The notes beneath the pieces were generated by a model, which had not been told where the DNA came from, made no database searches, and was given only the letters and a program-made list of their open reading frames with translations. Shown here piece by piece: positions 1 through 4,785 of a stretch of DNA of 6,797 bases. Origin of the DNA: Saprospiraceae bacterium (lineage in GTDB: Bacteria; Bacteroidota; Bacteroidia; Chitinophagales; Saprospiraceae); NCBI GenBank assembly GCA_004297645.1, contig SCUG01000718.1, forward strand, positions 1 to 6,797, read 5' to 3'. Within the stretch, counting starts at the first letter, position 1, and every line of letters starts with the position of its first letter. A program made the position numbers and the translations under genes.

Positions 1-1
1 C

Positions 2-136
2 CCAAATGCCAACGGCTACAACCAGGGCGTCAGCCTGCTCGGCGGGCCGGACAAGCTGAGCACGCGGGTTTGGTGGGATGTGAAGCAGCACGGCAAGGCA
101 TTTCTTCGGGGACTATGGCGTCACTTGACGCCGTAG
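2..136 (+). CDS. C-terminal fragment of an unidentified protein
   Basis: An open frame enters from the left edge and gives 44 residues before TAG at 134-136. It begins PNANGYNQGVSLLGGPDK, continues STRVWWDVKQHGK and ends FLRGLWRHLTP. The composition of the first 30 or so residues (Gly, Asn, aromatics) looks like real protein, and the other five frames are less convincing. I do not recognise the family. The last 8 or 9 codons and the stop lie inside the hairpin at 108-141, so the original C-terminus may have been replaced when that palindrome arrived. Only the tail is visible, so no function is proposed. Confidence 0.4.
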   Translation, partial: PNANGYNQGVSLLGGPDKLSTRVWWDVKQHGKAFLRGLWRHLTP

Positions 137-141
137 TCCTT
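108..141. repeat. Long near-perfect hairpin over a stop codon
   Basis: Arm 110-123 (GGACTATGGCGTCA) pairs with arm 126-139 (TGACGCCGTAGTCC) with a single G.T wobble at 116/133. The pairing extends outward by two further wobble pairs. The apical loop is about 4 nt. There is no T-run on either side, so it is not a typical intrinsic terminator, though it might still slow polymerase or protect a 3' end. It could be a dispersed palindrome of the REP type, which cannot be tested from one copy. Confidence 0.7.
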
Positions 142-175
142 GAAAAGAAGCGATGGTAAAATTCAAACAATCAAC

Positions 176-234
176 GTATCTGTTCAAAAAAACGATGATA
201 GAGTTTTGAGCGGCAGGTTTTTTTGAACGGATAC
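176..234. repeat. Inverted-repeat element A, short palindromic copy
   Basis: Arms 176-193 and 217-234 are inverted copies of 18 bases: GTATCTGTTCAAAAAAAC against GTTTTTTTGAACGGATAC, with 17 Watson-Crick pairs and one wobble. The 23-nt centre contains GAGCGGCAGG. The element is related to the larger one at 3365-3512. Both begin GTATC, C or T, GTTCAAAAAA followed by a similar ATG/TAG stretch, and both carry GAGCGGCAGG inside. This copy looks like an internal deletion derivative. It sits between the left-edge gene fragment and the 3' end of the HEPN gene. No transposase is present, so any mobility would depend on an enzyme supplied elsewhere. Confidence 0.75.
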
Positions 235-245
235 TAAAATAAGAA

Positions 246-268
246 GGGCCGGGCAGGAGCGGTGGCCC
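246..268 (-). terminator. Possible weak terminator after the HEPN gene
   Basis: GGGCC at 246-250 and GGCCC at 264-268 can form a 5-bp GC stem. Read on the minus strand it lies just beyond the HEPN stop codon and is followed by a CTTCTTATTTT tract. The stem is short and the loop is 13 nt, so the terminator call is tentative. Confidence 0.3.
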
Positions 269-276
269 GAAAAAGT

Positions 277-685
277 TCAGGTTGCCGGGTTGGCTTCGAG
301 CCAGGCTTTGATGGTGGAGATGAAGAGTTTCATGTTGGCGAAAAGCACTTCGATGCCGGCAATGGCGGGGATTTGGTTGATTTCATAATCCGCATTGCTG
401 CGGGATTCAAAGGCTTTTTTGACAAGTTGGCCAAAGTGGCTGGGGAAAATACCTGTGTGGACGAAGTTTTTGTTGAACCAGCCTATCATTTGTTGATGCT
501 TGGAAGATTCAAAACCCTGCGACAAACCCAAGGCAAGCATGGCATAAAACATCCCGTAGTAAATCCGGTTGGCGGCAAGCCCCCAACAGGTTTTGTGCGA
601 TGCAGATTTCTACATCGAGAATGGTTTTTTCTGCCTGTTGAATCCGCAACGAGATGAGGGCTTGACGTGTTTCCAGGTTCATCAT
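277..685 (-). pseudogene. HEPN-domain toxin of an MNT-HEPN pair, frameshifted
   Basis: The gene starts at ATG 685-683, which overlaps the MNT stop as ATGA, and ends at TGA 279-277. The N-terminal frame reads MMNLETRQALISLRIQQAE and continues to EICIAQN. The C-terminal frame carries the HEPN core LAANRIYYGMFYAMLALGL, then FNKNFVHTG and SRSNADYEI. These match the HEPN family PF05168. The two frames are offset by one base between about 580 and 597. Removing one base gives AQNCWGLAANRIYY, with Trp five residues before the Asn-Arg pair as in relatives, and a product of about 135 residues. HEPN proteins of such pairs are usually RNA-targeting toxins neutralised by the partner MNT. Even when restored I see no canonical R-x4-6-H RNase motif, which many PF05168 members also lack. 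The shift may be a true lesion or a sequencing error. Confidence 0.85.
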
Positions 686-1080
686 GCGTAAATTCCGTTT
701 TGTAGTGCATCAGTGAATACAGGTTCATGTCCCCGGAGAGAATGATTCAATTCCTGTTCTGAAATTATTAGCGTTTGGGTAATAACCTCATAATCCAAAT
801 CAATATCGGCCATGATTTCCCAAACGGTATGCTCGAAACGCCAATCGTACTCCCCCCGGACGACCACCACGAAATCCCAGTCCGGCCAGCGGTGGGGCTT
901 GCCCCAGGCGCGGGAGCCAAACAGGATGACGTCCTTGATTTTGTCGCCGAACCGCTCCGTCAGGCGCTGTTTGGCGGCCTGTAGGATTTTGTCACGTTTT
1001 TTCCAAAAAGCAGCATCATACCTGCCACAGCCAGCACTATGGCCACACAAAACACAACGAGGCCCAGGGTGTACATCCAA
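682..1080 (-). CDS. MNT-family nucleotidyltransferase antitoxin
   Basis: This is a minimal nucleotidyltransferase (pol-beta superfamily). The active-site motif is clear: VILFGSRAWG at residues 51-60, with Gly55-Ser56 followed ten residues later by Asp67-Trp-Asp69, and a third acidic position in DIDLDYEV (Asp94 or Asp96). In MNT-HEPN modules this enzyme transfers AMP from ATP to the HEPN partner and silences it. The ATGA overlap with the HEPN gene indicates translational coupling and the usual antitoxin-first order. The frame has no ATG. The first TTG is at 1080-1078 and another TTG is at 1050-1048. Family similarity really begins at YDAAFWKKRDKIL (from residue 21), so the first 20 residues are probably artefactual: they are the out-of-frame reading of a membrane-protein remnant. 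The true start is uncertain. Confidence 0.85.
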   Translation of the reverse strand: MDVHPGPRCVLCGHSAGCGRYDAAFWKKRDKILQAAKQRLTERFGDKIKDVILFGSRAWGKPHRWPDWDFVVVVRGEYDWRFEHTVWEIMADIDLDYEVITQTLIISEQELNHSLRGHEPVFTDALQNGIYA

Positions 1081-1187
1081 GGCACCACATAGCCCAGCGC
1101 AAACTGCATAGCCACGATGCCGAACAGGCTAAAAAAACGGCCGGAGAGGTACAGGTTGCGAATTGGAATGGAAATAGACCTGGTATC
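960..1187 (-). pseudogene. N-terminal remnant of a DUF58-like membrane protein
   Basis: A minus-strand frame open from 1187 to TGA 962-960 reads IPIRNLYLSGRFF, then FGIVAMQFALGYVVPW, then MYTLGLVVFCVAIVLAVAG and MMLLFGKN. This gives two closely spaced transmembrane segments after an R-x-LYL-x-x-RFF opening. From memory that is how Bacteroidota DUF58 proteins begin, before their soluble domain. After LLFGKN (about position 996) the frame becomes SYRPPNSA and stops, with no soluble domain. There is no ATG before the LYL motif; the nearest possibility is an ATT codon at 1175-1173. The last 120 bases or so overlap the MNT frame. I read it as a truncated remnant at a rearrangement junction. A small two-helix membrane protein is the alternative. 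Confidence 0.5.
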
Positions 1188-1253
1188 TTATTGGGCTAAC
1201 CCTTGGAGAAGGTTCCCGGTAAGTGGTATAAATTGCGTATGCTAAGGAATGTG

Positions 1254-1456
1254 CGCAAAATAAGATGTGTGTTCTTTTGAGGCTGTATCATAAGTCGTCG
1301 CTAAAAAATTGTGACCAAATTCTTCAACACTGAGGCACAGAAACACAGAGTTGAGTTTGGTTCTCTGTGCCTCCGTGTCTCTGTGTTGAAATAAAAATTG
1401 TCAAGCTAATTCCAGCGATGACTTATGATACAGCCTCAAAAGAACATCTTATTGCG
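1254..1456. mobile_element. MITE-like palindromic element with 32-bp inverted repeats
   Basis: Inverted repeats at 1271-1302 and 1414-1445 agree at 31 of 32 positions and contain GAGGCTGTATCATAAGTC. The symmetry continues outward through AATAAGAT to about 1254 and 1456, broken by a few extra bases on the left. A second, inner pair of arms (1322-1349 and 1363-1390, 23 of 28 matching) consists of CACAGAG/GGCACAGAG-type repeats. The whole 203 bases could fold into one long hairpin. There is no coding frame inside, so it would be a nonautonomous element. The GAGGCTGT-type terminus recalls the ends of some transposase families such as IS1182, but that link is from memory and unproven. No clear target duplication is visible, because the flanks are themselves inverted. 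Confidence 0.8.
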
Positions 1457-1770
1457 AACACGCTACTAAGGCTGTGGAAAAGCGGCGAAGGGCAACACCG
1501 GTACGGGTAAAATTCTTGTTTTCATAAAGCTGCATTTTAGGGTGAAAAAAGAAGTTTTGTTCGCCCGCAAAATGCAGCCATTCCCGGCAGAAAAGGTTGG
1601 ATAAATCGTTCAAAATGATAGGGCAAATGTCGCGTTTTGCGTTTTTTTCTGGAACTTGAGGTTCTTGGGGCGACGCCTTGAGAAGCCTTTTCATCCTTTG
1701 AAAATGGTTGGTGAAAAAGGTTGTATTTTTGGCTTGTTTCGTTCAGCAAAACCCGGCAAAAAAATTTGAT
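1457..1770. other. Stretch without a supported gene
   Basis: This region lies between the palindromic element and the DUF4058 gene. The only sizeable frame is a minus-strand one of 81 codons (1694 to 1449) containing HFAGEQNFFFHPKMQLYE. It ends inside the palindromic element and matches no family I know. I cannot support it as a gene, but a degraded fragment is possible. The right end holds the probable promoter of the DUF4058 gene. Confidence 0.4.
1697..1731 (+). promoter_or_regulatory. Candidate Bacteroidota promoter for the DUF4058 gene
   Basis: TATTTTTG at 1724-1731 fits the Bacteroidota -7 consensus TAnnTTTG, and TTTG at 1697-1700 could be the -33 element. The spacing of 23 bases is rather long; the TTG at 1708-1710 would be too close. 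Transcription would begin around 1738, leaving a leader of about 30 bases before ATG 1771. This supports 1771 over the upstream TTG at 1721 as the start. Confidence 0.35.
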
Positions 1771-2548
1771 ATGCAAACTGTTTCTCCATTTCCTGGCATT
1801 GGACCCTTACCTTGAAGGGCACCTTTGGCACGACGTTCATAACAGGCTCACGAGCGTTATCGCAGAATTACTTGCCCCAAAAATTGCCCCCAAGTATGTA
1901 GCGCGAGTGGAGCCATATACCGTAAAAGATACCTCGCCTGCCTCTGAAATCGGCATCACCTACCCTGACGTGGCGGTTTTGCGGCACGACCGGGTGGAAG
2001 AACCGGCGGCAGTCGCCGCTTATGGCAAAGCGACAGTGGCAACCGAACCGGATTTAATTATTCCCACCGAAATCACCGTTCGCATTCCCGTCGTCGAAAT
2101 TCGGGACAGCGAAAAAAATCGCCTGGTGACTGCCATCGAAATTCTTTCCCCCGTCAACAAGCGCGAGCCTGGCTGGAGCATTTATCAAAAAAAGAGGCAA
2201 AAGCTCAACGCCATCGGCGTTCACCTTCTCGAAATTGACCTGCTCCGCCGGGGAAGGCGTGTCGTGCTGGACTATAACTTGCCCAAATCACACTACCTGT
2301 TCAGCCTTTGGCGGGCAGGCACTGACGAAAATGCCATCTGGACGAACTCCGTGCACCAGCCCCTGCCCATCCTCCCCGTCCCGCTCAAAAGCCCCGACCC
2401 CGATGTGCTGCTGCCGCTCAGGCAAGCCCTCGACATGATTTACCAGCGGGGACTGTACCAGCTTTCCATTGATTATGACAAAGAGCCAGCGCCGCCGGAA
2501 TTTTCGGAAGAGGAGAAAAACTGGATGCGGCAATTGATGAAAACTTAG
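1771..2548 (+). pseudogene. DUF4058 family protein, frameshifted near its start
   Basis: The family normally opens with a PFPGMDPYLE-type motif and a W-x-DVHN motif. Here ATG 1771 gives MQTVSPFPGI up to 1800, and the rest, DPYLEGHLWHDVHNRL onward, is in the next frame from 1802. One extra G at 1801/1802 explains the break. Repaired, the protein has about 258 residues, the usual family length. Landmarks are YPDVAVL (64-70), AIEILSPVNK (121-130), YQKKR (138-142) and HLLEIDLLRRG (151-161). The downstream frame can also be read from TTG 1721, but that replaces the conserved opening with an unrelated leader running through the probable promoter. The function is unknown. The pattern of acidic strands ending in E-x-L-S-P-x-N-K resembles PD-(D/E)XK-like nuclease folds, which is only an inference. 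The gene is common in cyanobacteria and patchy elsewhere, which would fit transfer. Confidence 0.87.
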
Positions 2549-2700
2549 ACTTGTTCCTGAGGCGGCACCTTGAAGTTAGCCTCGGCCCGCAGTTGTAGCT
2601 CATTGCCGGAGTGCTCCTGGCGCCATTCCAAATTCTTCCTGAAACATCCGCTCTCTTCCACGGCCGGGGGAGAAGCACGGAAAATGCAAAAACCCGGCAT
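2545..2700 (-). other. Small antisense ORF, possible C-terminal gene remnant
   Basis: In the gap between the DUF4058 gene and mpg, a minus-strand frame runs from ATG 2700-2698 to TAA 2547-2545 (51 residues). Its end reads NLEWRQEHSGNELQLRAEAN and then FKVPPQEQV. That second half is well balanced and amphipathic, like a genuine protein end, whereas the first 20 residues are less so. The stop overlaps the last codons of the DUF4058 frame on the other strand. I do not recognise it. It may be the tail of a deleted gene or chance. Confidence 0.25.
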
Positions 2701-2754
2701 CCGCAATTCCCCGCCGCACCTGATTTCCTAATTTCGCCCTTCACCGCCAAACGC

Positions 2755-3363
2755 ATGCAAAAACTCCCCCCCACATTTTACACCCGCACCGATGTCGTGC
2801 AAATCGCCAAAGACCTTTTGGGGAAATACCTCGTGACAAATTTCGAAGGGCAACTCACCTGCGGAAAAATCGTGGAGACGGAGGCCTACCGGGCACCGGA
2901 CGACAAAGCCAGCCACGCCTGGAACAACCGCCGCACCCGGCGCACGGAGGTCATGTTTAGCGAGGGAGGCGTCGCTTATGTTTACCTTTGCTACGGCATC
3001 CACCATTTGTTCAATGTGGTGACGGGTGCGAAAGACACGGCCCACGCCGTGCTCATCCGGGCGGTGGAGCCGGCGGACAATGTAGAGCTGATGCTGCAAC
3101 GACGAAATATGGTAAAGCCAGCGTGGCAATTAACGGCAGGTCCCGGCGCTCTTACCAAAGCCCTCGGCATTCGCACGGAGCATTCAGGCCTAAGCCTGAC
3201 GGCGGTGGACAGCCCCATCTGGATGGAAGACAGGGGCGTGAAAATTCCCGGAGCGGAAATCCTCGCAGGGCCAAGAGTGGGGGTGGCTTATGCCGGAGAA
3301 TGTGCGTATTGGGAGTGGCGTTTCCGGGTGAAAGATTCGCCGTGGACAAGCCGGCCGTTTTAA
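2755..3363 (+). CDS. mpg: DNA-3-methyladenine glycosylase (AAG/Mpg family)
   Basis: A monofunctional base-excision repair enzyme that flips out and removes alkylated or deaminated purines (3-methyladenine, hypoxanthine and similar) from DNA, leaving an abasic site. It has 202 residues, the normal bacterial length. Aligned by eye to human AAG, the key residues are all present. The catalytic Glu is Glu43 in VETEAY. The residues stacking on the flipped base are Tyr45, His54 (in KASHAW) and Tyr77 (in AYVYLCYG). The conserved Asn is Asn87 (in HHLFN). AGPGALTKALGI follows, and the C-terminal GPRVGVAYAGE block is intact. I chose ATG 2755 because homology starts at LPPTFY; the GTG at 2611 would add 48 unlikely residues. 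It lies 206 bases after the DUF4058 gene and is followed by a palindromic element, so it appears to be a single-gene unit. Confidence 0.95.
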   Translation: MQKLPPTFYTRTDVVQIAKDLLGKYLVTNFEGQLTCGKIVETEAYRAPDDKASHAWNNRRTRRTEVMFSEGGVAYVYLCYGIHHLFNVVTGAKDTAHAVLIRAVEPADNVELMLQRRNMVKPAWQLTAGPGALTKALGIRTEHSGLSLTAVDSPIWMEDRGVKIPGAEILAGPRVGVAYAGECAYWEWRFRVKDSPWTSRPF

Positions 3364-3364
3364 G

Positions 3365-3512
3365 CAAAATTTGTATCCGTTCAAAAAATAATGGTAGCGC
3401 TTCTCCAAAGGAGTCCTTCGAACGAGCGGCAGGGTTCAAAACCCTGCCGCTCGAAGAGACCGGGCATTTTTTGGAGAGCTACCATTGATTTATGAGTGGA
3501 TACCAAAATTTG
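3365..3512. mobile_element. Palindromic MITE-like element B
   Basis: The outer arms at 3365-3398 and 3478-3512 are imperfect inverted repeats built around GTATCC and ATGGTAGC. Further matching bases (CTCCAAA 3403-3409 with TTTGGAG 3470-3476) extend the stem. A perfect inner hairpin sits at 3423-3453. AAAATTT flanks the element on both sides (3366-3372 and 3505-3511) and could be a 7-bp target duplication, although it may equally be part of the arms. There is no coding capacity. The left end resembles the left end of the element at 176-234, and both contain GAGCGGCAGG, so the window holds two members of one family. It fills the gap between mpg and the glycosyltransferase gene and could end mpg transcription. 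Confidence 0.75.
3423..3453. repeat. Perfect 14-bp stem with CAA loop
   Basis: CGAGCGGCAGGGTT (3423-3436) and AACCCTGCCGCTCG (3440-3453) are exact reverse complements around a 3-nt loop, nested at the centre of palindromic element B. The stem is GC-rich and stable in either strand's RNA. A T-run at 3467-3472 lies 13 bases downstream on the plus strand, too far for a classical intrinsic terminator. Confidence 0.85.
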
Positions 3513-3536
3513 AAAATCAGAAACAAATAAATACGA

Positions 3537-4769
3537 ATGCAGCACTCTTCAGGCGAGCCGCTCAGGCTCTTGATCATTGTGAACCGGTTGTTCGAGTGGT
3601 CACAAAATTTTATCACCAGGGAACTGACGGAGCTGGACAAACAAGGTGTCCAGATGTATGTTAGCGCCCGCAGAATTGTCAGCAGGGACGACCTTAGCCC
3701 GCGTGAAAAAAAGCTCCTTGACAAGTACATTCCTATCCCTGAAAATCCCTTCACTCCTTCAAACCTTGTTAAACATTTCAAGATTGCTTTGCAAAAACCC
3801 CGTGCCTACGGCAGGGCCTGGAAGGCATTGTTTATGATGAGGCACAACAGGGTCTCCAAATTTTTCAGGGGCCTTACTTGCCTTTTCCGGGCAGCCGCCA
3901 TCGCCGGGGTTGTCGTTTCAAAAAGAATAAACCTGATTCATGCCCATTTTCTCACAGCCCCTGCCGAAACTGCGCTTTATCTCTCCGAACTTACAGGCAT
4001 CCCATACGGTGGCACCGCGTATGCTATGGACATATACGTTGACAACAGTGGATTAAACAGGAAAATTGATAAAGCAGCTTACATCAACGCCAATACCGGA
4101 GCGAATGAACATTTTTTGAAGAATCTGGATATTTCTGACCCGGCAAAAATTTTCAAAATTCACTCTGGGATAGAGGTGCTTCCTGCACTTGATGTATTTG
4201 CGCCGCCCCATCCTTTCAGGTTTATTGCGGTTGGCAGGTTGGTACCCAAAAAAGGCTTTCGCTATCTGGTAGAAGCATGCAAATTGTTGAAACAGCAAGG
4301 CCTCCAATTCCATTGCGACATGATAGGTATAGGCCCACTGGCAGGTGAGCTTAAAGCACAAATTGAAGAACTTGAGCTTAGCAGTTTCATTTCACTCATT
4401 GGGTATGTCGCGCCCAACGGCATGGCCTCTTATTACAAAAGAAGTAACCTCCTTGTGGCTCCATGTATCATTGATGCTACCGGCGACCGGGACGGGCTGC
4501 CGAATGTTTTCTTAGAAGCCATGAATTTTGGCTTGCCGGTTATTGCAGGCAATGTGTCTGGCATAGCCGAAGGGGTGATCGCGGGGGAAAATGGGTGGCT
4601 CGTTCCTCCCTCCGATGTGGAAAAACTTGCCGCCGCCATGCACGAGGCGATTGCTCATCAGGATTTTCAAAAACTGAGAGAAGGTGCCCGGCGTATGATG
4701 CTGGAAAAATTTGACCTGCGGAAAAACATGCGGGATTTAAGGCGGGTTTTTGAAAAGCATTCAGCATAG
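3537..4769 (+). CDS. GT4-family glycosyltransferase (colanic/amylovoran type)
   Basis: A 410-residue retaining glycosyltransferase of the GT-B fold, expected to move a sugar from a nucleotide-sugar donor to a lipid-linked surface-polysaccharide intermediate at the cytoplasmic face. The N-terminal domain has LLIIVNRLFEWSQNFITREL (11-30) and IHAHF (134-138), typical of the WcaL/AmsK-like group. The C-terminal donor domain has VGRLVPKKGF (232-241), with the phosphate-contacting Arg and Lys, and GDRDGLPNVFLEAMNFGLPV (316-335). The E-x7-E motif reads Asp319-x7-Glu327, an acidic substitution at the first position. SGIAEGV and ENGWLVPP (351-358) complete the fold. ATG 3537 lies 24 bases after palindromic element B, and no upstream start extends the homology. 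It ends 16 bases from the convergent flippase gene. The sugar specificity cannot be told. Confidence 0.93.
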   Translation: MQHSSGEPLRLLIIVNRLFEWSQNFITRELTELDKQGVQMYVSARRIVSRDDLSPREKKLLDKYIPIPENPFTPSNLVKHFKIALQKPRAYGRAWKALFMMRHNRVSKFFRGLTCLFRAAAIAGVVVSKRINLIHAHFLTAPAETALYLSELTGIPYGGTAYAMDIYVDNSGLNRKIDKAAYINANTGANEHFLKNLDISDPAKIFKIHSGIEVLPALDVFAPPHPFRFIAVGRLVPKKGFRYLVEACKLLKQQGLQFHCDMIGIGPLAGELKAQIEELELSSFISLIGYVAPNGMASYYKRSNLLVAPCIIDATGDRDGLPNVFLEAMNFGLPVIAGNVSGIAEGVIAGENGWLVPPSDVEKLAAAMHEAIAHQDFQKLREGARRMMLEKFDLRKNMRDLRRVFEKHSA

Positions 4770-4785
4770 TGCAAGCAGCCCGCTT

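Noticed and set aside
508..520. TTCAAAACCCTGC in the HEPN gene, identical to part of the inner hairpin at 3435-3447
   Set aside because: Thirteen bases only, without the pairing arm, and it encodes in-frame HEPN residues; probably chance.
262..657. Plus-strand frame of 131 codons opposite the HEPN gene
   Set aside because: It is the antisense shadow of the HEPN gene, which has clear family motifs and an ATGA link to MNT.
1254..1456. Repeated CACAGAG-like units considered as a CRISPR array
   Set aside because: The units are arranged as inverted arms, not as regularly spaced direct repeats with unique spacers, and no cas gene is present.
1449..1694. Minus-strand frame of 81 codons beside the palindromic element
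   Set aside because: No recognisable family, it ends within the palindromic element, and nothing supports a start. It is described only as part of the gene-poor stretch.
2988..3488. Plus-strand frame of 166 codons overlapping the 3' half of mpg
   Set aside because: Its first part is mpg in another frame and its end runs through the palindromic element, giving a Gly/Arg-rich composition typical of a shadow frame.
4770..4785. Bidirectional terminator between the convergent glycosyltransferase and flippase genes
   Set aside because: Only a 4-bp AAGC/GCTT pairing is visible, with no T-run; too weak to call.
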